Below are positions 35,770 to 43,862 of a stretch of DNA of 64,000 nt, one piece after another. The notes under the pieces were generated by a model, which ran no database searches, was not told where the DNA came from, and worked only from the letters and a program-made list of their open reading frames with translations. How positions within the stretch are numbered: position 1 is the stretch's first letter; each line of letters opens with the position of its first letter. The position numbers and the translations under genes are program-made. The stretch is from SCQP01 sp050747745. GTDB taxonomy: Bacteria > Acidobacteriota > Terriglobia > Terriglobales > SCQP01. The DNA lies in the NCBI GenBank assembly GCA_050747745.1, contig JBOGKM010000081.1:109068-173067 (forward strand), in the 5' to 3' direction.

Positions 35770-37512
35770 ATGGCTGTCGAGCCCGCCGCCCCGCACCTGG
35801 CCGACGTGACCAGCTTCATGCTGGAAGTGAGCGACGTGGTGTCGGGCACCCTGGATCTGGACCAGGTGCTGCATCGCGTGGCGGATCTAGTCCGGCGCGT
35901 GATCCATTACGAAGTCTTCGCCATCTTGCTGGCCAACGAGCCCGCCCAGGAGCTGCGCGTGCGCTTCTCCGTCGGCCATCTGCCGGAAGTGGTGGAAACC
36001 GTGAGGGTGAAGTTCGGCCAGGGCATCACCGGCGAGGCCGCCGCCCGGCGCCAGCCGCTGTTGGTCAACGACGTCAGCCGCTATCCCGGCTACATTCCGG
36101 TGTTGCAGGACATCCGCAGCGAGCTGGCCGTGCCCATTCTTTGGAACAACCGCTGCATCGGCGTGATGGACATCCAGGCGCCGGAATGCGACGCCTTCTC
36201 CGAAGCGCATCAGCAGGCGCTGGTGCTGGTGGCCAGCCGCATCGCCAACGCGATTGAAAACGCCAAGCTCTATCGCAACGCGGTGCAGCGGGAAAAAACC
36301 CTCAGCCTGCTCAACGACATTAGCCGCGAAATGACCTCGATTCTGTCCCTCGACGACCTGCTGACGCGCACCGCGGAAATGGTGCGGCGGGTGATCGAGT
36401 ACCAGCTCTTCAGCGTGCTGCTGATCAACGCAGCTGGGGACAAGCTGGAGCACCGGCTTTCGGTAAAAATGGGCGAAAACATCCAGATCCGCAAGGACAT
36501 ACCGCTGGGCAAGGGCATTACCGGCGCCGCCATGGAACAGCGCCGGGCGGTGGTGGTCAAGGACGTACGCGAGGATCCGCGCTACATCCAGGTCAATCCC
36601 GACGCGCGCAGCGAGCTGGCGGTGCCGCTGGTGCATCAGGACCAGGTGCTGGGCGTGCTCGATCTGGAGCACAACCGCAAGGGCTATTACACCGAGCGCC
36701 ACGCCCGCACCATCAACACGCTGGCGGCGCAAATGGCCATCGCCATGGCCAATGCCCGGCTGTACGAGAAAGTCTCGCGCGCCGAACGGCAGATGGAACG
36801 GGACCTGCGCATGGCGCAGGAAATCCAGGAACACCTATTGCCCGCGCGGCGCCCGCAGCTGGAACACCTCCAGATCGCCGCGCGCACGGTGTCAGCGCGG
36901 CAGTTGGGGGGCGATCTGTACGATTTCATCCCCTACCGCGGCCAGCGCACCGCCATCGCGGTGGGTGACGTTAGCGGCAAGGGCACGGGCGCGGCGCTGT
37001 ATGGCGCCGTGGTCAGCGGCATTTTGCGAACGCAGGCGCTGCGCCATCCCCGCCCCGCGGAGCTGTTGGGCGCGCTCAATCAGGCCCTGCTGGAGCGTCA
37101 GGTGGAATCGCAGTTCATGACCCTGATCTACGCCCTCTGGTCCGAGCGCAGCCGCCGCCTGCGCGTGGCCAACTCCGGACTTCCGTATCCCATCCACGCC
37201 GGCGCGCAGGGATGCAGCGTCATTCCCGCGGCGGGCATTCCCCTGGGCATGCTCGACGGCTCGCGCTACGAGGAGTGCCAACTGCGCTTGCCGCCGGGCG
37301 AGATGGTGGTGTTCGTCAGCGACGGCATCACCGAGTTCATGAACCCCAAAGGCGAAGAGTACGGCCGCACGCGCCTGGAGAACCTCCTGCGCCGCCATTA
37401 CAGCGCCACTCCTGAAGCAGTGATGGCGGCCATCTTCGAGGATTCGGAACATTTTGGCGCGGGCCTGCCCGCCGCCGATGACCGCACCGTGGTGGTGCTC
37501 AAATCGGTCTGA
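35770..37512 (+). CDS. GAF-GAF-SpoIIE/PP2C phosphatase
   Basis: A 580-aa signalling protein: two tandem GAF domains (about residues 20-165 and 190-340; each carries the late GAF strand SELAVP with a following V-L-D/MDIQAPE strand), a linking helix (ERQMERDLRMAQEIQEHLLP) and a C-terminal SpoIIE-type PP2C domain with GGDLYDFIPY, VGDVSGKGTGAALYGA and VVFVSDGITEFMN, whose Asp residues bind the catalytic metals. This architecture (RsbU/RsbP-like) usually acts on anti-sigma-antagonists. The start ATG 35770 follows the divergent tldD by about 45 bases. Followed by lysA with 3 bases between. Confidence 0.92.
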   Translation: MAVEPAAPHLADVTSFMLEVSDVVSGTLDLDQVLHRVADLVRRVIHYEVFAILLANEPAQELRVRFSVGHLPEVVETVRVKFGQGITGEAAARRQPLLVNDVSRYPGYIPVLQDIRSELAVPILWNNRCIGVMDIQAPECDAFSEAHQQALVLVASRIANAIENAKLYRNAVQREKTLSLLNDISREMTSILSLDDLLTRTAEMVRRVIEYQLFSVLLINAAGDKLEHRLSVKMGENIQIRKDIPLGKGITGAAMEQRRAVVVKDVREDPRYIQVNPDARSELAVPLVHQDQVLGVLDLEHNRKGYYTERHARTINTLAAQMAIAMANARLYEKVSRAERQMERDLRMAQEIQEHLLPARRPQLEHLQIAARTVSARQLGGDLYDFIPYRGQRTAIAVGDVSGKGTGAALYGAVVSGILRTQALRHPRPAELLGALNQALLERQVESQFMTLIYALWSERSRRLRVANSGLPYPIHAGAQGCSVIPAAGIPLGMLDGSRYEECQLRLPPGEMVVFVSDGITEFMNPKGEEYGRTRLENLLRRHYSATPEAVMAAIFEDSEHFGAGLPAADDRTVVVLKSV

Positions 37513-37515
37513 GGC

Positions 37516-38781
37516 ATGGCTGCCGCCCGCCCCTTCCGCTACCGCGGTGCGCGTCTGTATGGCTGCGCCGTGGAGCTGGAAACGCTGGCGCAACGTTATG
37601 GAACGCCGCTGTACGTATATGATCTGGACGCCATCGCCGCCGCGTACGGCGACTTCCAGCGGGCATTTCGCTCTCTGCCGCTACAAATCTGCGCGGCCGT
37701 CAAAGCCAATGCCAACCTGAGCGTATTGCGGCGTCTGGCGGCTTGCGGCAGCGGATTTGACGTGGTCAGCGGGGGCGAACTGGAACGCGTGCTCCGCGCC
37801 GGCGGCGCTGCCGGCCGCATCGTCTTCAGCGGCGTCGGCAAGACCGCAGCGGAAATAGATCAGGCGCTGCGCGCCGGCATCTTCTCGTTTCAGGTGGAAT
37901 CCGAATCGGAGCTGGAATTGCTGGCCGAACGCGCCACGCGACTGCGCCGCCAAGCCCGCTTCGGCCTGCGCGTCAATCCCGACATTGCCGCGCGCACCCA
38001 CCCGCATATCGCCACCGGCCTGCGCCGGCACAAATTCGGACTGGAGCCGGCAGTGGCGCGGCGCTTGTATTTGCGTTATCGCTCGAACCGCTGGGTCGAA
38101 GCCGCGGGCATCGGCTTTCATATTGGCTCGCAAATTCTGTCCTGCCGCCCTTTCGCGCAGGCGGCGGAGCGCGTCCTGCGCCTCGCCGCCGGGCTGGAGC
38201 GCGCGGGCGTGAACCTGCGCTATCTCGACGCCGGCGGCGGCCTGGGCATCGCCTACCGGGCGGGCGAGCACGCACCCGCGCTCGCCGCCTTGGCGGCCGC
38301 GCTCGAACGGGCCGCGGGCACCTGGCTGCGCGCCGCGCCCGGCCGCCAACTGCTGCTCGAACCCGGACGGCGGCTGTTTGCCGCCTCCGGCGCGCTCCTG
38401 ACGCGCGTGCTCTACATCAAGGATCACGCCGGCCGCCGCTTCGTGATTTGCGACGCCGGCGAAAATGACCTGCTGCGGCCCGCACTCTACGGCGCCTGGC
38501 ACGAAATCGTTCCGATGCGCCGCCGCGCCGGCCGGCGGCAGCGGGTCGAAGTCGTCGGCCCGATTTGTGAAACCAGCGATGCCTTCGCACACCAGCGCTT
38601 GCTGCCGCCGCTCGCCGCCGGCGACTTGCTGGCGCTGCTCGATGCCGGCGCCTACGGCTTCACCCTCAGCTCGAACTATAATGCCCGCCCGCGTGCTGCC
38701 GAAGTTGCGATCGAGCACGGCCGCGCGCGCCTCATCCGCCGCCGGGAAACGACCGCGGATCTCTGGGCCGCGGAGCTGTGA
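37516..38781 (+). CDS. lysA: Diaminopimelate decarboxylase
   Basis: PLP enzyme making lysine from meso-DAP. The 421-aa sequence shows the PLP Lys in QICAAVKANANLSVL, GFDVVSGGELERVL, HKFGLEPAVARRL, FHIGSQILSC, the DAGGGLGIAY phosphate loop and the active-site Cys in GPICETSDAFAH. Completes the dap route visible in this window. Starts three bases after the phosphatase gene, so it may be cotranscribed. Confidence 0.95.
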   Translation: MAAARPFRYRGARLYGCAVELETLAQRYGTPLYVYDLDAIAAAYGDFQRAFRSLPLQICAAVKANANLSVLRRLAACGSGFDVVSGGELERVLRAGGAAGRIVFSGVGKTAAEIDQALRAGIFSFQVESESELELLAERATRLRRQARFGLRVNPDIAARTHPHIATGLRRHKFGLEPAVARRLYLRYRSNRWVEAAGIGFHIGSQILSCRPFAQAAERVLRLAAGLERAGVNLRYLDAGGGLGIAYRAGEHAPALAALAAALERAAGTWLRAAPGRQLLLEPGRRLFAASGALLTRVLYIKDHAGRRFVICDAGENDLLRPALYGAWHEIVPMRRRAGRRQRVEVVGPICETSDAFAHQRLLPPLAAGDLLALLDAGAYGFTLSSNYNARPRAAEVAIEHGRARLIRRRETTADLWAAEL

Positions 38782-38809
38782 TCACGGCTGCGCCTGCCCG
38801 CCTGAACCC

Positions 38810-39019
38810 TTAGCTGGAGGATTTTTTCGCCGTGCGGGCGCGCGCCCAGCGCCGCTTCTGCGCTTCCGCAATGCGGCGCCGGCCCTCGGGCGTCAAATTG
38901 TGTCCTCCCGACGCGGACAGGGCACCGTTGCTGTTCAACTCGCGCAATACCCGGAGCGCCGCGTCAATCCGCTTTTTCTGATCCTCCAAATCCGCAATGG
39001 CCTTGGTAAGCGTGGTCAT
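38810..39019 (-). CDS. Small basic protein with LTPEGRRRIAEAQKRRW motif
   Basis: A 69-aa protein: an N-terminal helix (AIADLEDQKKRIDAALRVLRELN) and a basic C-terminus NLTPEGRRRIAEAQKRRWARARTAKK that resembles the NUMOD3-like DNA-binding motif. Such short proteins recur in acidobacterial genomes and may bind DNA, but there is no functional evidence. A strong sigma-70 promoter lies just upstream. Confidence 0.65.
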   Translation of the reverse strand: MTTLTKAIADLEDQKKRIDAALRVLRELNSNGALSASGGHNLTPEGRRRIAEAQKRRWARARTAKKSSS

Positions 39020-39063
39020 TCGAGTCCCGTTTTTCCCTTTCCCCGTCTACTTTTACTTAGCGA

Positions 39064-39092
39064 GTTATAACGATATCCAACTGAGTTGTCAA
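39064..39092 (-). promoter_or_regulatory. Strong sigma-70 promoter for the small basic protein
   Basis: On the minus strand, TTGACA (plus-strand 39087-39092) is followed after 17 bases by TATAAC (39064-39069). It has a perfect -35 and a 5/6 -10 at optimal spacing, 45 bases upstream of the ATG at 39019. Confidence 0.75.
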
Positions 39093-39144
39093 TCCGGCTT
39101 GTCCGGAAGCGTGCCGGCGCGCGGCGGGCGCTACACTAAGAGCA

Positions 39145-39221
39145 CGGGGCGTAGCGCAGCCTGGTAGCGCACCTGCCTTGGGCGCAGGTGGCCGCCGGTT
39201 CAAATCCGGCCGCCCCGACCA
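39145..39221 (+). tRNA. tRNA-Pro (TGG anticodon)
   Basis: A 77-nt cloverleaf: acceptor stem CGGGGCG paired with CGCCCCG, D-arm GCGCAGCCTGGTAGCGC, anticodon stem CCTGC/GCAGG with loop CTTGGGC (anticodon TGG), T-arm CCGGTTCAAATCCGG and an encoded CCA end. The five-base variable loop is normal. It is not part of an array. Confidence 0.95.
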
Positions 39222-39245
39222 GAAACCTTGGACTACAATCAAGCC

Positions 39246-39488
39246 ATGAACGGTGGCAGGCTGAGCAACGATGAAACTTTTCTGCTGGGCGTCGCCGAGC
39301 TGCGCACTCAGCTCGCGGCTCCGGTCGCGGATGCGGCTGCGGCCGAACGCGCCCTGGCACGCATCGGCGTGCGGTTCCCGGAACAAGCCGAGCAATTGAG
39401 CGCGCTCTGGCTGGCCGCGCAGAAGGGGCAGTGCGAGAGCTTGCTCAGCGAGGTCATGGCCGAGCACCAAGCGGATAGCGAGGAATAA
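39246..39488 (+). CDS. Small hypothetical protein
   Basis: An 80-aa, Ala/Glu-rich, probably all-helical protein starting at ATG 39246, 24 bases after tRNA-Pro. The predicted helices (ETFLLGVAELRTQL, DAAAAERALARIGV, EQLSALWLAAQKG) have no motif I recognise. It might be read from the tRNA promoter. Coding status rests on composition and length only. Confidence 0.5.
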   Translation: MNGGRLSNDETFLLGVAELRTQLAAPVADAAAAERALARIGVRFPEQAEQLSALWLAAQKGQCESLLSEVMAEHQADSEE

Positions 39489-39497
39489 TCCAGAATC

Positions 39498-39755
39498 CTA
39501 GTCGTCGATCGCTGCGGCCGTCTCCAACTCGCGCGAGGACATGGGCTTATGGAAGATCCGGTAACGCGCGATCAGGGCGTGCTTGAGCGCCCACTGCACA
39601 TCTTCGTCCTGGGGTGCTTTATGGCCGTTGACGCGCACATAGCCTTCCAGCTTCAGAAAATCCACCAGGCCCAGACGAATCTTGCCTTCACAAACAATCG
39701 CCCGGTTCCCTTGGGGGATCAGGTTATACTTGCCCATTCGGGAGGTTTTTGCCAT
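39498..39755 (-). CDS. Small hypothetical protein
   Basis: An 85-aa protein with mixed alpha/beta character (GKYNLIPQGNRAIVCEGKIRLG ... LEGYVRVNGHKAPQ). No enzymatic or membrane motif is seen. The ATG is embedded in a GC-moderate stretch and the gene is divergent from the acyl-CoA carboxylase gene, with an 18-bp perfect palindrome in the shared upstream region that may control one or both. Confidence 0.5.
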   Translation of the reverse strand: MAKTSRMGKYNLIPQGNRAIVCEGKIRLGLVDFLKLEGYVRVNGHKAPQDEDVQWALKHALIARYRIFHKPMSSRELETAAAIDD

Positions 39756-39811
39756 TGGAAATCGCCCTCGCCGGGTTGCGTGGATGATACGCCACGAAAA
39801 CCTGCAAAAAG

Positions 39812-39829
39812 TGAGGTGTTAACACCTCA
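39812..39829. promoter_or_regulatory. Perfect 18-bp palindrome, operator candidate
   Basis: TGAGGTGTT followed directly by its complement AACACCTCA, lying between the divergent small-protein gene (starts 39755) and the carboxylase gene (starts 39903), in an unusually AT-rich 60-bp stretch. A palindrome of this quality with no loop suits a dimeric regulator better than a terminator. The half TTAACACCTCA recurs at 49362-49372 in the CRISPR upstream region. Confidence 0.5.
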
Positions 39830-39902
39830 ATAATACCACGCCATCCAGCGAATTTAAATTATAAAATTGATCTTTTTCCATTTGTCATAAAGCCGAATAG
39901 GC

Positions 39903-41450
39903 ATGCACGAGCAACATTGGACTGAACTTGAACTCAGGATAGCGGCTGCCGAAGCAGGAGGCGGACCCAAGCGCCAGCAACGTCAGCACGAGCAAGGAAA
40001 ACTGCTGGCGCGGGAACGCATTGAACTGCTGCTTGATGCCGGAAGTTTTCAGGAAATCGACCAGTTGGTCGAGCATCGGGTCGAGGATTTCGGCCTGGCG
40101 CAACAACGGATTCCGGGCGATGGTGTAGTGGCGGGGCATGGCCGAATTGACGGCCGGGTGATGTTTGTCTTCGCGCAGGATTTTACGGTGCACGGGGGTA
40201 CGCTGTCGGAGGCCAACGCCGCCAAGATCTGCAAGATCATGGATCAAGCGCTGCAGGTGGGTGCCCCAGTGATCGGCCTCAACGATAGCGGGGGAGCGCG
40301 CATCCAGGAGGGAGTAGCGTCGCTGGGCGGCTATGCCGATATCTTTTTGCGCAACACCATGGCCAGCGGCGTCATTCCGCAGATCTCGGCCATTCTCGGC
40401 CCCTGTGCGGGCGGCGCAGTGTATTCGCCCGCCATCACCGATTTCATCTTCATGGTACACCCCACCGCCCATATGTTCGTCACCGGGCCGGATGTCATTA
40501 AGGCGGTCACCCACGAGGAAGTTAGCAAAGAAGACCTGGGCGGTGCGCTCACTCACAACCGCACCAGCGGCGTGGCTCACTTCATCGCTGATGGAGATGA
40601 GGCCTGCCTGGGCATGGTGCGCGAGCTGCTCAGCTTTCTGCCCTCGAACAATCTCGACGACCCGCCGCGCCACCCTACCAGCGATCCCGCCGACCGCGCC
40701 GCAGCAGAACTGGACGCGTTGATACCGCAGGCCAGCGATCAGGCATACGATATCCGCGAAGCCATCCGTGGGGTGGTGGACGATGGCTATTTTTTCGAGA
40801 TTCAGGAGCAATTCGCACCCAACCTGGTGATCGGCTACGGCCGCCTCAACGGGCGCAGCGCCGGCATCATCGCCAACCAGCCGCTGCATCTGGCCGGGGT
40901 ACTGGACATCAACGCCAGCACCAAGGGCGCGCGCTTCGTGCGTTTCTGCGATGCCTTCAACATACCGCTGGTCACCTTCGAGGATGTCCCCGGATTTCTG
41001 CCCGGCACGCAGCAGGAATGGGGCGGCATCATCCGCCATGGCGCCAAGCTGCTGTTCGCCTTCGCCGAAGCCACGGTGCCCAAGCTCACCGTGATCACAC
41101 GCAAGGCCTACGGCGGCGCCTATTGCGTGATGGCTTCCAAACACTTGCGCACGGACGTGAACCTAGCCTGGCCCACGGCCGAACTGGCCGTCATGGGAGC
41201 CGAGGCGGCGGTGAACGTGATTCACCGGCGCGAAATCGAAGCCGCCTCCGATCCGGCCGCCGAACGCCAGCGCCTGAGCGCCGAATTCCGCCAGCGCTTC
41301 GCCTCGCCCTTCCCTGCCGTGGTGCGGGGCTACGTGGACGCGGTGATCCGTCCGCGCGACACGCGCGCCCGCCTCATTCAGGCACTGGAAATGCTGCAGG
41401 GCAAGCGCCAGACGCTGCCCCGAAAAAAACACGGCAACATTCCTTTATAA
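39903..41450 (+). CDS. Propionyl-CoA carboxylase-type beta subunit
   Basis: A 515-aa carboxyltransferase beta subunit. It contains KLLARERIELLLDAGSF, the FTVHGGTLSEANAAKICKIMDQAL segment, NDSGGARIQEGVASLGGYADIF (landmark), GPCAGGAVYSPAITDF and the second half with VPGFLPGTQQEWGGIIRHGAKLLFAF and KAYGGAYCVMASK. The NDSGGARIQEG wording is typical of PccB/AccD-type enzymes, unlike the paralogue at 20147. It pairs logically with the methylmalonyl-CoA mutase at 30808-32885. No biotin carboxylase alpha subunit gene is adjacent. Confidence 0.92.
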   Translation: MHEQHWTELELRIAAAEAGGGPKRQQRQHEQGKLLARERIELLLDAGSFQEIDQLVEHRVEDFGLAQQRIPGDGVVAGHGRIDGRVMFVFAQDFTVHGGTLSEANAAKICKIMDQALQVGAPVIGLNDSGGARIQEGVASLGGYADIFLRNTMASGVIPQISAILGPCAGGAVYSPAITDFIFMVHPTAHMFVTGPDVIKAVTHEEVSKEDLGGALTHNRTSGVAHFIADGDEACLGMVRELLSFLPSNNLDDPPRHPTSDPADRAAAELDALIPQASDQAYDIREAIRGVVDDGYFFEIQEQFAPNLVIGYGRLNGRSAGIIANQPLHLAGVLDINASTKGARFVRFCDAFNIPLVTFEDVPGFLPGTQQEWGGIIRHGAKLLFAFAEATVPKLTVITRKAYGGAYCVMASKHLRTDVNLAWPTAELAVMGAEAAVNVIHRREIEAASDPAAERQRLSAEFRQRFASPFPAVVRGYVDAVIRPRDTRARLIQALEMLQGKRQTLPRKKHGNIPL

Positions 41451-41463
41451 GCCCCGGCGTCCT

Positions 41464-42207
41464 CTACTGGTTGGTGAGCTGCGCCGTCAGCGTGCCCCAA
41501 AAGGCGTGCGCCTGGAACTCCACCGGCAAATGGCGGGCATCGTCGCTGAACCAGACCCAGAGTTCACCCAGTTTTTTGTCGCCGCCGCCGATCAGGGTGG
41601 GGTGAACCCGCACGGCGGAAAAGCGGCCCGCAGGGGTGGTAATGGTCTCGCGCAAGTCCACCGCACAGCGCACGTCGCTGGTTTTGCCGCCTTCGTTCAC
41701 CCGGAAACTGTAGCTGTCGCCGACGTGCAGGGGTTGGGCGCGCATGTAGTCCAGCGCGGTCAGCAAGTCGGCCACGCAACCCGGGATCGACTTTACCTGG
41801 TGCTTGTGCGTGGGCGGATGGGCGCTCTCGTTGGTCTCATCGAGGATGAACCGATGCTGGTCGGGTTGGTAGGTAATCGTGGTGAGGCGATGGCGCCGGC
41901 CCTCGAGCGTATTGTTGACCACCTGCGACGTACAGAACGTCGCCGGGTCGTAATCGGACTGCATCAGGTCATGCACTGGATAGAACAAATCCACCAGTTG
42001 CGAGGTGTTGGCGGTGAACTGGACCTGGCGCAAGGCGCCCTTTTGGCTCCAGCTCAGGCTGGCGGAGCCCGCCGGCAGCAGCCGCCAATGCGCGACATAA
42101 TGCAGCGTGGCGGGCAGAGGCGGTGGATCCGCCGTGGATGGCGGCGTGGGCCGAGGCGAGAACGCCGCCAAGCCGAAGAGGCACAGCAATAGCTGGAGGG
42201 CTATCAT
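41464..42207 (-). CDS. DUF3108-type secreted protein
   Basis: A 247-aa protein starting at ATG 42207, overlapping the stop of the next gene (ATGA). It has an N-terminal hydrophobic segment (IALQLLLCLFGLAAF) and beta-strands typical of DUF3108 (LHYVAHWRLLPAGSASLSW, DVRCAVDLRETITTPAGRFSAVRV, LGELWVWFSDDARHLPVEFQA in part). DUF3108 proteins are periplasmic with a lipoprotein-sorting-like fold. Last of an overlapping envelope operon. Confidence 0.75.
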   Translation of the reverse strand: MIALQLLLCLFGLAAFSPRPTPPSTADPPPLPATLHYVAHWRLLPAGSASLSWSQKGALRQVQFTANTSQLVDLFYPVHDLMQSDYDPATFCTSQVVNNTLEGRRHRLTTITYQPDQHRFILDETNESAHPPTHKHQVKSIPGCVADLLTALDYMRAQPLHVGDSYSFRVNEGGKTSDVRCAVDLRETITTPAGRFSAVRVHPTLIGGGDKKLGELWVWFSDDARHLPVEFQAHAFWGTLTAQLTNQ

Positions 42208-42752
42208 CGCATCCCCACGTGTAGCTTCCACTTCAGCACCAGGATGGCGGCCAGCATACAGAATCCCATCAGCGCCTGGTACTCACGGTGGCGCCGATAC
42301 AAGAGAGGCGAAAAGCCTGCGCCCGACGCGCCCGCCGCCGGCGCCAAGCGCGGCCACAACCGCGGCACGCGCGCAGCATAGGCGTGAAAGGCGGCGCCGA
42401 AGCGCTCGGCCAGATAGCGCTCCTCCTGCCGAATCACCGGCAAATAGACGCCCACCAGCAGCACCACCGCGAGTACGGCCAGGACCCAGTAATCGGCGGC
42501 AATCACGAATCCGGCGCCCAACAGCGTACTACCCAAATAGAGAGGATTGCGCGTGAAGCGGTAGGGACCGGAGGTGGCCAGGACATCATTTTTGCGGATG
42601 TAGCCGGCGGCACTGGCGCGCAGCGCCACTCCCAGCGCCGCAATGGGCAAGCCAATGGCCAGGCTGAGCGGCCGCGGGTGGGCCAGAACGATCAGCGCCG
42701 CAGCGGCGGCAAAGCCCAAGGGAACACGCCAGCGCTGGACGCCAGATCTCAC
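42204..42752 (-). CDS. Isoprenylcysteine carboxyl methyltransferase-like membrane protein
   Basis: A 182-aa integral membrane protein with four hydrophobic segments (GFAAAAALIVLAHP, LAIGLPIAALGVAL, FVIAADYWVLAVLAVVLLVG). GPYRFTRNPLYLGSTLLGAG and the C-terminal EERYLAERFGAAFHAYAARVPRLWP match the ICMT/phospholipid-methyltransferase (PEMT) family. Likely a SAM-dependent membrane methyltransferase; substrate unknown. It overlaps both neighbours by four bases. Confidence 0.82.
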   Translation of the reverse strand: MRSGVQRWRVPLGFAAAAALIVLAHPRPLSLAIGLPIAALGVALRASAAGYIRKNDVLATSGPYRFTRNPLYLGSTLLGAGFVIAADYWVLAVLAVVLLVGVYLPVIRQEERYLAERFGAAFHAYAARVPRLWPRLAPAAGASGAGFSPLLYRRHREYQALMGFCMLAAILVLKWKLHVGMR

Positions 42753-43774
42753 GAGGCCACCTGCCCCAGAAACGTTCCGCAGGCCGCCGCGACTTCCTCG
42801 GGCGTGATCGCCAGCATGGCCGGCGAGTAGGCCCGGCTACGCTGGTAGGTGGTTTTATCGGTGCGGCGCAGCACCTGGCACAGGGGCGAATAGGGCCGGT
42901 TGCGCGCCGGATCGGTCGGCCCGAACAGGGCCACGGTGGCCACCCCCAGCGCGGCCGCCAACTGCAGCGGACCGGTATCGCCTCCCACCACTACGCGCGC
43001 ACGTTGCAAAATCGCGGCCAAATGATCCACATCGCCGGCAAACAAGCGCGCCCGCATGGTGTTGGCATGGCGATAGGCCTGCTCCATATGCTCTTCTCCC
43101 GGCCCGCGGTTTAGAACGGCCGCCAACCCGTAGTCGCGGGCCAGCAGCTCGGCCAGGCGCGCGTAGCGGCCGCTGGGCCAGCGTTTCGAGGCCCATCCGC
43201 CGCCGGGCGACAAAAACGCAAACGGACCCAGGTGTTGGCTAGAGATCCACGCGTCCGCCTCCGCTTGCGCCGCCGCGGGGACCGGGAATGGAAACTCGAC
43301 CACCCTGTGCAGGGGTACGCCCAGCGCCGCCTGCGCCAGATCCAGCATCTGGTCGACCACATGCACGGAGGTGGGGTGAATGCGTCGCGTGTACCCGAGG
43401 CCGGCGGCACGTTCCCGCCTGATCGGCTTGGCGAAGCCCACCCGCTGGCGCGCACCGCTCAGGCGTGTCACCGTAGCCGACTTGACGGTTCCTTGCAAAT
43501 CCAGTGCGATGTCGGGCTGAAATGCGCGCAACCTGCGAGAGTCATCGCGCAACTCGACCCAGCGGCCGGGCCGGCGCCGCAACGCCAGACTGTCGATGGT
43601 GAAGACCTCGTCCAATGCCGGATGATGAGCAATCAGGGGCAACCATTTCCGCTCCACCACCCACGCCAGCCGCGCTTCCGGAAGCGTGGCGCGCAGGCTG
43701 CACGGCACCGGCAGCGCATGCACAACATCGCCCAGGCTGCTGAGCTTGACGATCAGGATGCGGCAGGGGTGCAT
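42749..43774 (-). CDS. Glycosyltransferase family 9 (heptosyltransferase-like)
   Basis: A 341-aa GT-B fold enzyme. The N-terminal RILIVKLSSLGDVVHALPV, the DIALDLQGTVKSAT strand and the C-terminal nucleotide site VVGGDTGPLQLAAALGVATVALFGPTDPARNRPY (in part) are those of lipopolysaccharide heptosyltransferases. The start ATG 43774 removes a spurious Trp/Arg-rich N-terminal extension. It begins an overlapping envelope operon with the methyltransferase-like and DUF3108 genes, which fits lipopolysaccharide or outer-envelope biogenesis. Confidence 0.88.
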   Translation of the reverse strand: MHPCRILIVKLSSLGDVVHALPVPCSLRATLPEARLAWVVERKWLPLIAHHPALDEVFTIDSLALRRRPGRWVELRDDSRRLRAFQPDIALDLQGTVKSATVTRLSGARQRVGFAKPIRRERAAGLGYTRRIHPTSVHVVDQMLDLAQAALGVPLHRVVEFPFPVPAAAQAEADAWISSQHLGPFAFLSPGGGWASKRWPSGRYARLAELLARDYGLAAVLNRGPGEEHMEQAYRHANTMRARLFAGDVDHLAAILQRARVVVGGDTGPLQLAAALGVATVALFGPTDPARNRPYSPLCQVLRRTDKTTYQRSRAYSPAMLAITPEEVAAACGTFLGQVAS

Positions 43775-43862
43775 CCTACTATTTTCCTTTAAAATAGCGG
43801 GACAATCCATGCCGGGCGGCCGGCGCGCCGAAGTCGAAATCGAGTTGCAAGCCGCGGCGGGT

